20,274 bases of DNA from assembly GCA_024224995.1 (NCBI GenBank), contig JAAENB010001203.1:1-20274 (forward strand). Reading direction: 5' to 3'. This DNA is from a bacterium (lineage in GTDB: Bacteria > Spirochaetota > UBA4802 > UBA5550). This document shows positions 8,374-15,807 of this stretch, piece after piece. A model generated the notes under the pieces. That model was given only the letters and a program-made list of their open reading frames with translations. It ran no database searches and had not been told where the DNA came from. How positions within the stretch are numbered: position 1 is the stretch's first letter; each line of letters opens with the position of its first letter. A program made the position numbers and the translations under genes.

Positions 8374-8400
8374 GTTCGACATTGACGAATTATGTTCGAA
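8374..8400. promoter_or_regulatory. Possible operator: GTTCGA half-sites at the transcription start
   Basis: GTTCGA occurs at 8374-8379 and again at 8394-8399, 20 bp apart (about two helical turns). The outer parts also form an imperfect inverted repeat (GTTCGACAT / ATGTTCGAA). It sits directly downstream of the -10 box of the dehydratase genes, where a repressor could block transcription. Inferred from position and symmetry only. Confidence 0.3.
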
Positions 8401-8427
8401 ATGTAATAATTTTATACTCCGCGTCAA
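8400..8427 (-). promoter_or_regulatory. Promoter of the dehydratase gene pair
   Basis: On the minus strand TTGACG (8427-8422), a 16-nt spacer, TACATT (8405-8400). One mismatch in the -35 box. It gives a leader of about 35 nt before the TTG start at 8356. Confidence 0.5.
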
Positions 8428-8472
8428 TGCTTTTTTAAAAAAACGAACAACAAGAGGAGGTATTTTAATCAA

Positions 8473-8500
8473 TTGACATCTTTGTTTGGTATGATATGCT
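8473..8500 (+). promoter_or_regulatory. Sigma-70-type promoter of the first phosphatase genes
   Basis: TTGACA at 8473-8478, a 16-nt spacer, TATGCT at 8495-8500. Transcription would begin near 8507. The only purine-rich site, AGAGGG at 8506-8511, is 15 nt from the ATG, farther than usual, so translation initiation here may be weak. Confidence 0.65.
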
Positions 8501-8526
8501 AATAAAGAGGGTTAAGACTCATCGCT

Positions 8527-10755
8527 ATGAACAAGAGAAAAACAAGGACACTAATCCCGGTAGTTATTATTGTAATAATTGCGGCACTGATCAGTTTCAT
8601 GAGCGGCGGTTCTCTGTTTGAAAACAGGAAAAAAGCGCCCCTGGCAGTGCGGGGTATTCTTGATCTCAAAACATGGAACTTTGAAACGGACGGTCATGCT
8701 CTTCTTTCGGGAGAATGGGAATTTTACTGGAAGAGCCTGCTTGTTCCTGCTGATTTTGATTCAAATACCTTGATCAATAATCCGGTTCCAACAGGGTTTA
8801 TGACCCTTCCCCGGTCATGGGACGGTTACCCTGTAAACGGAAAAAAGATCAGTGCTGAGGGATACGCGACATTCCGGCTGACAGTAAAAAATATAACCCC
8901 GCATCGTCTTCTGGCGTTTCGTTTTCATGATATTGGCCTGGCATACAGGGTTTTTGCTAATGGCAGGGAAATTACCTCTGTAGGGAAAGTTGGAAAAGAG
9001 CCCCATACAATGACTCCGGCCTATTTTCCCCATGTTGCTGAATTTTCAGGAGAAACCGGCGAGCTTTCGATTATAATCCAGGCATCGAACTTTCATCGCG
9101 ACAAAAGCGGTATATGGGATGATATCCACCTGGGGCCGGTAAATAAGATCCACCAGCAGCGTGATAAAAGCCTGGCATTTGAACTCTTTTTATTCGGCAG
9201 CCTTTTTATAATGGCTTTGTATCATTTTGGCCTGTATCTACTCAGGAAAAAAGATAAATCTCCTTTATATTTCGCTGCCTGTTGTCTTTTTATTTCCCTG
9301 TTTACTCTTACAACAGGAGAGCGATACCTGGCTCACCTGTACCCGGATTTAAGCTGGGAACTCTTTTTTAAACTATTATCACTATCGTTTTTTCTTTCTG
9401 TTCCGGTTTTTGCCATGTTCCTGCGCTCCCTTTTCCCTGATGAATTCTCAGAAAAAGTTTTACAGGTGACGCAGATTGTCACGGTGCTGGCATCGATTAT
9501 TGTAATTATTACCTCTGCCCGGGTGTTCTCATATATAATAACCGCTTACCAGGTTTTTACCGGGATGCTGTTTCTTTATATCATCTTTCTTCTTGTCCTG
9601 GCTGCCATACGGAAGCGGGATGGTGCTTCGGTTTTTCTTTTTGGGTTTTTTATCCTGTTCCTGACTTTTGTAAATGATGTCCTTCATGACAATGCTATAA
9701 TCTATACCAGTTTTTTTGTTCCCTTTGGGCTTTTTGTTTTTATTTTTTCCCAGGCATTTTTTCTTTCCACCAGGTTTTCCAGGGCTTTATCCATGGTGGA
9801 AAACCTTACTCATGAGCTTGAAGACAAATCAATAAAACTGGAGGACTCGAATGTCCGGTTAACCGATAAAGTAATAAAACGTACTGAGCAAATGCTCAGG
9901 GCAAAAACCGAAGTGGAAACTGTAATGGATAAGCTTGAAAGCATTAATGAAAATCTTTTACAGGCAAACAAGGATCTTGAAGGTGCTCAGCGGACTATGA
10001 AATTGGATATGGACATGGCTCAGAATGTTCAAAAAAATTATCTTTCTGATGAAGCGCCCGGAACAGAAAACTGGGAAACAGCCCTTATGTTTAAGCCCAT
10101 GGCCGGAGTTTCCGGAGATTTTTTTGATTTTTATCTCTCCGAAGATGAGCTGGAAGTTGTGGGTCTTTTTGATGTTTCAGGGCATGGAATTTCTTCGGCT
10201 TTAATTACAATGATCGCCAAATCGATTCTTGTTCGAATTTTTAACGAAAATAAAGGCTGCGCTATTAACCTGCTGCTCCAGGAGGCCAATAATGAATTGA
10301 TCCGGGAATTAGGTAATGTCGATAACTATCTAACCGGGGTAATGGTACAATTATATGATACGTATATTGAATGTGTCAATGCCGCGCATACGGATATTCT
10401 GCATAAGAAAAAAAGTACCAAAGAAATTGAAATAATCGGTTTACAAAATAAGGACTATAAAGGAAACTTCCTCAGTATTCCAATGCTGAAAAGCGAATAT
10501 GACCTGTTCCGGTTTAATATTGAACCCGGTGATTCCATCCTTTTATATACCGATTGCCTTGTTGAAGGCTTCAACAAGAACAGGGAATCGTACGAGGTGG
10601 AACGGCTGGTAAGGGCGTTTAAAAAAGTTCCGGGAAACAGCAGCGCGCAAGAGCAATTGGATCTCATTTTAGAAGATTTTTATCGTCATATTGGGAACGA
10701 AAAGCTGAATGACGATCTTACGGTAATCCTGTTAAAAAATATTGCCAAAAAATAG
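8527..10755 (+). CDS. 7TMR-DISM membrane sensor with SpoIIE/PP2C phosphatase domain, paralogue 1
   Basis: 742 aa. Likely a membrane receptor whose cytoplasmic serine phosphatase answers to an extracytoplasmic ligand. Residues 10-27 are a membrane anchor. Residues 41-208 are a jelly-roll-like sensor (GILDLKTWNF, LSGEWEFYWKSLL, VFANGREITSVG). Seven membrane segments lie at about 217-415, a coiled coil at 424-500 including KRTEQ, and a PP2C domain at 505-742. Metal-site motifs are GDFFD (530-534), DVSGHG (549-554), TDC (675-677) and NDDLT (728-732). The usual YTDG is YTDC. Compared with paralogues 2 and 3, the coiled coil lacks one heptad (DLNQTLE-like) just before DKV. Family targets are STAS-domain anti-anti-sigma factors, none of which is nearby. 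Paralogue 2 starts 27 nt downstream, so they likely form an operon. Confidence 0.9.
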   Translation: MNKRKTRTLIPVVIIVIIAALISFMSGGSLFENRKKAPLAVRGILDLKTWNFETDGHALLSGEWEFYWKSLLVPADFDSNTLINNPVPTGFMTLPRSWDGYPVNGKKISAEGYATFRLTVKNITPHRLLAFRFHDIGLAYRVFANGREITSVGKVGKEPHTMTPAYFPHVAEFSGETGELSIIIQASNFHRDKSGIWDDIHLGPVNKIHQQRDKSLAFELFLFGSLFIMALYHFGLYLLRKKDKSPLYFAACCLFISLFTLTTGERYLAHLYPDLSWELFFKLLSLSFFLSVPVFAMFLRSLFPDEFSEKVLQVTQIVTVLASIIVIITSARVFSYIITAYQVFTGMLFLYIIFLLVLAAIRKRDGASVFLFGFFILFLTFVNDVLHDNAIIYTSFFVPFGLFVFIFSQAFFLSTRFSRALSMVENLTHELEDKSIKLEDSNVRLTDKVIKRTEQMLRAKTEVETVMDKLESINENLLQANKDLEGAQRTMKLDMDMAQNVQKNYLSDEAPGTENWETALMFKPMAGVSGDFFDFYLSEDELEVVGLFDVSGHGISSALITMIAKSILVRIFNENKGCAINLLLQEANNELIRELGNVDNYLTGVMVQLYDTYIECVNAAHTDILHKKKSTKEIEIIGLQNKDYKGNFLSIPMLKSEYDLFRFNIEPGDSILLYTDCLVEGFNKNRESYEVERLVRAFKKVPGNSSAQEQLDLILEDFYRHIGNEKLNDDLTVILLKNIAKK

Positions 10756-10782
10756 AACAAATCCGGAAAATTATACAATAAA

Positions 10783-13074
10783 ATGAAGTTATTGCGCAAA
10801 AAAGACTCTCCCCGGGAGACAAATGAAACTACGGGTAAAAAAAGGCTTTTTTCCCGTAGTTTTATAATAACCACACTGTTGTGGATAGTGCTGTTGTGCT
10901 ATTTCCTAATGATCTGTTCTCCGGGTTCTTTCAAAAAGAACTCTCCTGTAGCGGAAAAAGGAGTTCTTGATCTTACGGGGTGGGACCTGGAAAAAAACGG
11001 TCCTTTTCGGCTGAAGGGAGAATGGGAGTTCCATTGGAAACAATTTATATCTCCCACTGATCCTCCCGAAAATAATCTTCCTGCTTATTGTTCTGTTCCC
11101 GAGTCCTGGAGCAGCTGCAAACCCGGAGGAAAAGAGCTCCCCAAAACCGGGTACGCGTCTTACCGGCTTGTGATCCTTCCGGACAGCAAGAGAGATAAAA
11201 CGAAACCCCTTGCTATAAAGTTTGGATTAATTGGCACTGCTTTTGATGTATATGTAAACGGAAAGAAAATAAGTTCCGTTGGTGAAATCGGCAATTCGCC
11301 CGAAGCATCAATCCCGGCATATTACCCTCATGTTTCGGATTTTATTTCCGGCAGCGACCGGCTGGAAGTTGTATTTCATATTTCCAATTTTCATCATAAA
11401 AACGGGGGGATCTGGGAGCAGGTCTGGTTTGGAAAAGAAGAGGATATTCGGCGGGTACGGGTGAGCAGGCTTAATCTCGAGTTGTTTTTATTCGGCAGTA
11501 TTCTTATTATGGCCCTCTATCACCTGGGACTGTTTATCCTGAGGAGGAACGACCGGTCCCCTCTTTATTTTGGTATCTTTTGTTCTTTTATGGCCTGTTT
11601 TGTCCTGGTAACGGGTGAACAGTATTTTACGCTGCTCTTTCCCCGTGCTCCCTGGGAACTCATGCTTAAGCTTGAATACTTGAGCTATTATTTATGTGTT
11701 CCTGTTTTTTCAAATTTTATTCAATCGCTCTATCCCCGCGAAGTGATTAAAAAGCTTCTTCGTTCCGTGGAAATAGTGAGTTACATTTTTGCCGCGATAG
11801 TCCTCATATCCCCGGCAGCAATATACTCAGAGACCTACCTCTATTTTGATATAATTATAATTTCCTGCTGCTTGTATGTTGTTTTTGTCCTTATTGTATC
11901 CATAATAAGAAAAAGAGATGGAGCTGCTGTTTTTCTTATGGGATTTATTATTTTTTTTATTACTATCCTGTATGATATTTTACAGGATTATGAAATAATT
12001 AAAGGACGCAATATCGCGCCTTTTGGATTTTTTATCTTTATTTTTAGCCAGGCGTACCTGTTGTCAATACGGTTCTCGAGCGCGTTTTTTTGTGTTGAGA
12101 CCCTTTCCGAAGAGCTTAAAGAAAAATCGGAGCAGCTTGAAGACGCGAATGTGCAGCTAACCGACCTGAACCAGACTCTGGAAGATAAAGTTTTAAAACG
12201 TACTGAACAGCTTCTCATGGCAAAAGAAGAAGTTGAAGCCACTATGGAAGAGCTTACCGCCATGAACAGCAATCTCGTTTCCGTAAATAGAGACCTGGAA
12301 GACGCGTACCGGACCATTGAAAACGATATGGACATGGCAGTGAATGTTCAGACTGCTCTTTTTCCTAAAGAACCCCCTGAAGTAAAAGAGTGGGATATTG
12401 CTTTTGATTTTAGACCTATGATTGGTGTATCGGGCGATTTTTATGATTTCTATTGTTCGGGAAACACTCTTGAAGGAATTGGTCTTTTTGATGTATCGGG
12501 ACATGGGATTTCTTCCGCCCTTGTTACTATGATCGCGAAATCAATCCTGTTCCGGATTTTTAACGAGAACCGGGACAAAAAGATCAATGAAGTTTTGAGT
12601 CTGAGTAATACGGAACTTATTAAAGAATTAGGCAATGTTGATAATTATCTAACGGGGATATTTCTCAGGATATTCGATGATCATATTGATTATGTTAATG
12701 CTGCCCATCCCGACCTGCTGCATAAAAAGGGAAAAACAGGCTCCGTTGATATTGTTGGCGAATCGAATTTTGATTTTAGAGGAACGTTTCTGAGTATTCC
12801 TGATATGGAAAGTGAGTTTGGAATTCTCAGTTTCCCCGTAGAAAAAGAAGACTCAATCCTTTTCTTTACCGATGGTCTTACTGAAGGGTATAATAACAAT
12901 AATGATCCTTATGAAATAGAAAGGTTGATAGAAGTCTTTGCCAGGATCCCTGCTTATGCCACAGCCAGAGAACAGCTCGATATCATCATGAATGATTATT
13001 ACCGCTATGTGGGAAGAACTGATAAGCTTGATGATGATCTTACCGTTATTATATTAAAAAGAACAAGTTCCTGA
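10783..13074 (+). CDS. 7TMR-DISM membrane sensor with SpoIIE/PP2C phosphatase domain, paralogue 2
   Basis: 763 aa, same architecture as its neighbours. Cytoplasmic Lys/Arg-rich start, anchor helix about 28-46, jelly-roll-like sensor 59-222 (GVLDLTGWDLEKNG, VYVNGKKISSVGEIG, HISNFHHKNGGIW), seven membrane segments about 233-428, coiled coil 437-525 with DLNQTLEDKVLKRTEQ, and PP2C 530-763. Metal-site motifs are all canonical: GDFYD (551-555), DVSGHG (570-575), FTDG (695-698) and LDDDLT (749-754). It is thus the paralogue with the most standard active site. Ribosome site is weak (CCGGA about 15 nt upstream); the 27-nt spacing from paralogue 1 suggests coupled expression. Stop is TGA, which matters because it shows UGA terminates elsewhere in this DNA. 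Confidence 0.9.
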   Translation: MKLLRKKDSPRETNETTGKKRLFSRSFIITTLLWIVLLCYFLMICSPGSFKKNSPVAEKGVLDLTGWDLEKNGPFRLKGEWEFHWKQFISPTDPPENNLPAYCSVPESWSSCKPGGKELPKTGYASYRLVILPDSKRDKTKPLAIKFGLIGTAFDVYVNGKKISSVGEIGNSPEASIPAYYPHVSDFISGSDRLEVVFHISNFHHKNGGIWEQVWFGKEEDIRRVRVSRLNLELFLFGSILIMALYHLGLFILRRNDRSPLYFGIFCSFMACFVLVTGEQYFTLLFPRAPWELMLKLEYLSYYLCVPVFSNFIQSLYPREVIKKLLRSVEIVSYIFAAIVLISPAAIYSETYLYFDIIIISCCLYVVFVLIVSIIRKRDGAAVFLMGFIIFFITILYDILQDYEIIKGRNIAPFGFFIFIFSQAYLLSIRFSSAFFCVETLSEELKEKSEQLEDANVQLTDLNQTLEDKVLKRTEQLLMAKEEVEATMEELTAMNSNLVSVNRDLEDAYRTIENDMDMAVNVQTALFPKEPPEVKEWDIAFDFRPMIGVSGDFYDFYCSGNTLEGIGLFDVSGHGISSALVTMIAKSILFRIFNENRDKKINEVLSLSNTELIKELGNVDNYLTGIFLRIFDDHIDYVNAAHPDLLHKKGKTGSVDIVGESNFDFRGTFLSIPDMESEFGILSFPVEKEDSILFFTDGLTEGYNNNNDPYEIERLIEVFARIPAYATAREQLDIIMNDYYRYVGRTDKLDDDLTVIILKRTSS

Positions 13075-13103
13075 CACATTGTGCGGTTGTGTTTCTGCGG
13101 GGA

Positions 13104-13124
13104 GAGACGTTGCGTGCAACGCCT
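13104..13124. repeat. Near-palindromic 21-bp repeat, inverted copy
   Basis: GAGACGTTGCGTGCAACGCC plus one base: the exact reverse complement of 222-242. It lies 30 bp after the stop of phosphatase paralogue 2, outside any gene. Confidence 0.6.
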
Positions 13125-13194
13125 TTACGGTGGGATGTTGTGGCAGGGTTGTGTTGCAAGAGCAAGGCACATTGGCCAGAGCAAGGGGGTTAAG

Positions 13195-13242
13195 GGGGCG
13201 CAGCTAACCCCCCACTACCCAGCGCAGCGTTAGCTGCGCCCC
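13195..13242. repeat. GC-rich hairpin with two mutually exclusive pairings
   Basis: GGGGCGCAGCTAAC (13195-13208) and GTTAGCTGCGCCCC (13229-13242) are perfectly complementary over 14 bp, with a 20-nt loop. The loop contains a second copy of GCGCAGC (13222-13228) that can pair with 13233-13239 instead. GGGGGTTA (13185-13192) can also pair with TAACCCCC (13205-13212). It lies between paralogues 2 and 3, just before the promoter of paralogue 3. There is no T-run, so it is not a classic terminator, but it could stall or insulate transcription. Confidence 0.6.
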
Positions 13243-13264
13243 TCCCCGCACTATAAATAATTAA

Positions 13265-13292
13265 TTGACATTAGGGCTAAATATAGTATCCT
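13265..13292 (+). promoter_or_regulatory. Sigma-70-type promoter of phosphatase paralogue 3
   Basis: TTGACA at 13265-13270, a 16-nt spacer, TATCCT at 13287-13292. It gives a leader of about 50 nt before the ATG at 13350, with a possible GGGG ribosome site about 12 nt upstream of it. It shows that paralogue 3 can be expressed apart from 1 and 2. Confidence 0.65.
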
Positions 13293-13349
13293 ATTTAAGT
13301 AAATCTTTGTGTTGAATCAACGGGATTGCGCCTGGGGTGTTCTTTATAA

Positions 13350-15557
13350 ATGAACTATATATATAAAATAATACGGCCCGATAGTTCCAAAAACGGACTA
13401 TTCCTGCTGGCTGCTGTATTGCTCTGGTGCTCTCTTAGCTGTCACCCTTTTTCTCCGCAGAAAAAAAGTCCACCCATATCAAAAGGAGTCCTGGATCTAA
13501 ACATAAACAGCTGGGATTTTAAACAGGACGGCCTCCTGGAACTTTCAGGGGAATGGGAGTTATATAGGCAGCAGTTTTATATGGAAAAAAATTCAGAACA
13601 AGCAAATTTGCACTATTCTAACGTCCCCGGTCTCTGGACTTCCCCCAAAGGGTATGCCTCGTACCGGCTTAAAATCCTCTTAAATAAAAAACACAAAAAA
13701 GAGCCTCTTGCCTTTAAGTTTGGAATTATGGGAACGGCATTTACTATATATATAAATGGCAAGGAACTCACTTCGGTTGGTACTCCGGGGAAAACCGCTG
13801 AAAGTTCCAGGCCGAAATATTTTCCCCATGCAGCAGTATTTACTCCTGACAGCGATGAGCTTGAAGTAGTTATGCATATATCAAATTTTCATCACAGCAG
13901 GGGCGGGCCTCGAAACACGATCCTTCTGGGCAGGCAGCCGGATATTGAAAAGTTCAGGGAACATAATCTTATTCTTGGATTTTTTCTTTTCGGCAGCATT
14001 TTAATTATGAGCTTCTATCACCTGGGTTTGTTTCTTCTTCGAAGGAAAGATCAATCCCCGCTTTTTTTTGGAATTTTTTGTTTCCTTATGGCATTCTATA
14101 CGCTTGGAACAAATGAACGCTACCTGGTTCACCTGTTTCCCGGCCTCAGCTGGGAACTCCATTGCAGGTTTGAAGATCTTTCCTGGTATCTTGCTATCCC
14201 TATATTTTCCTGGTTTATACAGACGCTTTTCCCCCGGGAATATTTAAAAATATTTTTTTATCCCATTGAAGTCATTTGTTTTCTTTTTTCCGCAATTGTC
14301 CTGTTTGCCCCTGTTTCTATTTACTCAAAAACCTACTTTACCTACAGTATTATTATACTGTTTAGCTGTAGTTATGTTTTATATGTCCTTATTCTTTCGT
14401 TTATAAGAAAAAGAGAAGGTGCCGGGATATTTATCGTAGGATTTTTATTATTGTTCCTGTCAATTTTAAATGACATATTGTATGATAATGGGTACATCGC
14501 GACAGGGAACATTGTTCCCTTTGGAATGTTTCTTTTTATTTTTTGCCAGGCATATCTTATCTCACATCGTTTTTCCAGGGCCTTTTACTCCGTTGAAAAT
14601 CTTTCCGAAGAATTGAAAGTAAAATCCGTTCAATTGGAAACAGCAAATACACAGCTGACGGATTTGAACCAGAATCTTGAAGTAAAGGTTGATGAACGGA
14701 CCATGCAGCTCCAAAATGCCAAGGATAAGATAGAGATTGCCATGGGAGATCTTGAGTCAATTAATGAAAGTCTTCTCCTGGTAAACAGTGACCTTGAAGA
14801 AGCGCATAAAACCATTAAAATGGATATGCGGATGGCCTCCAATGTTCAGGCAAACTTTTTTCCCATGCGTCCGCCTGAAACGGATCAATGGGATATTGCC
14901 TTTATTTTTAAACCAATGACCAGTGTATCGGGAGACCTTTTTGATTTTTATCTTTCGGAAAACCGGCTTGAGGGGATTGGCCTTTTTGACGTCTCCGGGC
15001 ACGGCGTTGCTTCCGCCTTGATTACGATGATTGCCAAATCGATCCTGCACAGGATCTTTAATGCCAATAAAGATAAGGGTGTTAACCAGGTATTGCAGGA
15101 TGTTAATTCCGAATTGATCCGGGAAATTGGTAATGTCGATAACTATCTTACGGGAATTATTCTGCAGATTTTTGATGACCATGTTGAGTATGTTAATGCC
15201 GCGCATACGGAATTACTTCATAAAAGGGATTCTGTTGAAATAATCGATCATATTGAAACTGATTTTAGAGGGACTTTCTTAAGTGTTCCTATTATGGAAT
15301 CTCCCTATAAAATGATCAGTTTTCCCATAGAAAAAGGCTCTTCTCTTCTATTATATACCGATTGCATCATTGAAAGTTTTAACAAAAAGCACGAACCATA
15401 CGGGCTGGACCGGCTTGTTGATATTTTTTCGCAGACTCCTTCTGAAGCCGGAGCCGAAGAGCAACTCGATTTTATTATGAAAGATTTTTACCGGCATACG
15501 GGGAGAGAAACCCTGGACGATGATTTGACTGCTATTTTGTTGAAAAAGATTAAATAG
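13350..15557 (+). CDS. 7TMR-DISM membrane sensor with SpoIIE/PP2C phosphatase domain, paralogue 3
   Basis: 735 aa. Differs from paralogues 1 and 2 at the N terminus: residues 16-30 are hydrophobic and end in CSLSC, a possible loose lipobox with Cys31, so it may be a lipoprotein rather than helix-anchored. The jelly-roll-like sensor is at 46-200 (GVLDLNINSWDFKQDG, IYINGKELTSVG, HISNFHHSRGG), seven membrane segments at about 208-405, a coiled coil at 415-498 (DLNQNLEVKVDERTMQL) and PP2C at 505-735. Motifs are GDLFD (528-532), DVSGHG (547-552), YTDC (669-672) and LDDDLT (722-727). As in paralogue 1, YTDG has become YTDC. It has its own promoter 275 bp after paralogue 2. Target and ligand are unknown; STAS-domain targets are inferred from the family. 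Confidence 0.9.
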   Translation: MNYIYKIIRPDSSKNGLFLLAAVLLWCSLSCHPFSPQKKSPPISKGVLDLNINSWDFKQDGLLELSGEWELYRQQFYMEKNSEQANLHYSNVPGLWTSPKGYASYRLKILLNKKHKKEPLAFKFGIMGTAFTIYINGKELTSVGTPGKTAESSRPKYFPHAAVFTPDSDELEVVMHISNFHHSRGGPRNTILLGRQPDIEKFREHNLILGFFLFGSILIMSFYHLGLFLLRRKDQSPLFFGIFCFLMAFYTLGTNERYLVHLFPGLSWELHCRFEDLSWYLAIPIFSWFIQTLFPREYLKIFFYPIEVICFLFSAIVLFAPVSIYSKTYFTYSIIILFSCSYVLYVLILSFIRKREGAGIFIVGFLLLFLSILNDILYDNGYIATGNIVPFGMFLFIFCQAYLISHRFSRAFYSVENLSEELKVKSVQLETANTQLTDLNQNLEVKVDERTMQLQNAKDKIEIAMGDLESINESLLLVNSDLEEAHKTIKMDMRMASNVQANFFPMRPPETDQWDIAFIFKPMTSVSGDLFDFYLSENRLEGIGLFDVSGHGVASALITMIAKSILHRIFNANKDKGVNQVLQDVNSELIREIGNVDNYLTGIILQIFDDHVEYVNAAHTELLHKRDSVEIIDHIETDFRGTFLSVPIMESPYKMISFPIEKGSSLLLYTDCIIESFNKKHEPYGLDRLVDIFSQTPSEAGAEEQLDFIMKDFYRHTGRETLDDDLTAILLKKIK

Positions 15558-15592
15558 CTTTCTTCACCCTGTCCCTGGCCTCTGCGAGGCAG

Positions 15593-15750
15593 CGAGGGGT
15601 TGAAACCCCACGCTATGAGAAACTACCGCGAAGCGGGAATTCATTGGGAAGAAACAGCAGTTTGAAATGAGCCGGTTTCAGCAGGGATTTTGACCGGGTC
15701 TACACTCTGCGCCCTCGGGGATGAATCCCCGGGCGATATGAGCATTCCCT
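15593..15750 (+). repeat. Dispersed intergenic repeat, diverged copy C
   Basis: CGAGGGGTTGAAACCCCACG plus CTATGAGAAA (15593-15622) is nearly identical to 6978-7007 in copy B. Further on, GGGTCTACACTCTGCGCCC and the CGGGGATGAATCCCCG hairpin correspond loosely to the other end. The middle is unrelated. A small GCCTC/GAGGC hairpin at 15578-15590 precedes it. Located between phosphatase paralogue 3 and the second AraC gene. Confidence 0.6.
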
Positions 15751-15770
15751 GAAAGGAACACGCAGGATGG

Positions 15771-15799
15771 TTGACAATATAAAACGTATAATTTAGAAT
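15771..15799 (+). promoter_or_regulatory. Sigma-70-type promoter of the second 7TM-AraC gene, leaderless layout
   Basis: TTGACA at 15771-15776, a 17-nt spacer, TAGAAT at 15794-15799: the best promoter in the window. The ATG at 15808 starts 8 nt after the -10 box, which is where transcription should begin. No ribosome binding site fits in between. A TATAAT at 15787-15792 is only 10 nt from the -35 and was not chosen. Confidence 0.72.
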
Positions 15800-15807
15800 C
15801 TCCCATT

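Noticed and set aside
8451..8501. Tiny frame after the strong ribosome-site-like AAGAGGAGG at about 8452-8460
   Set aside because: The only downstream start would be a TTG inside the -35 box, giving about 9 codons; the segment is better explained as promoter DNA.
2170..13285. Shared 13-mer AGGGCTAAATATA at 2170-2182 and 13273-13285, near two promoters
   Set aside because: A few 13-mer matches are expected by chance in a window this size, and the two copies lie at different positions relative to the -10 boxes.
14757..15206. 149-residue open frame on the minus strand inside phosphatase paralogue 3
   Set aside because: Antisense to the conserved PP2C core, where the plus-strand frame is unmistakable; similar antisense frames occur in the paralogue at 10783-13074.
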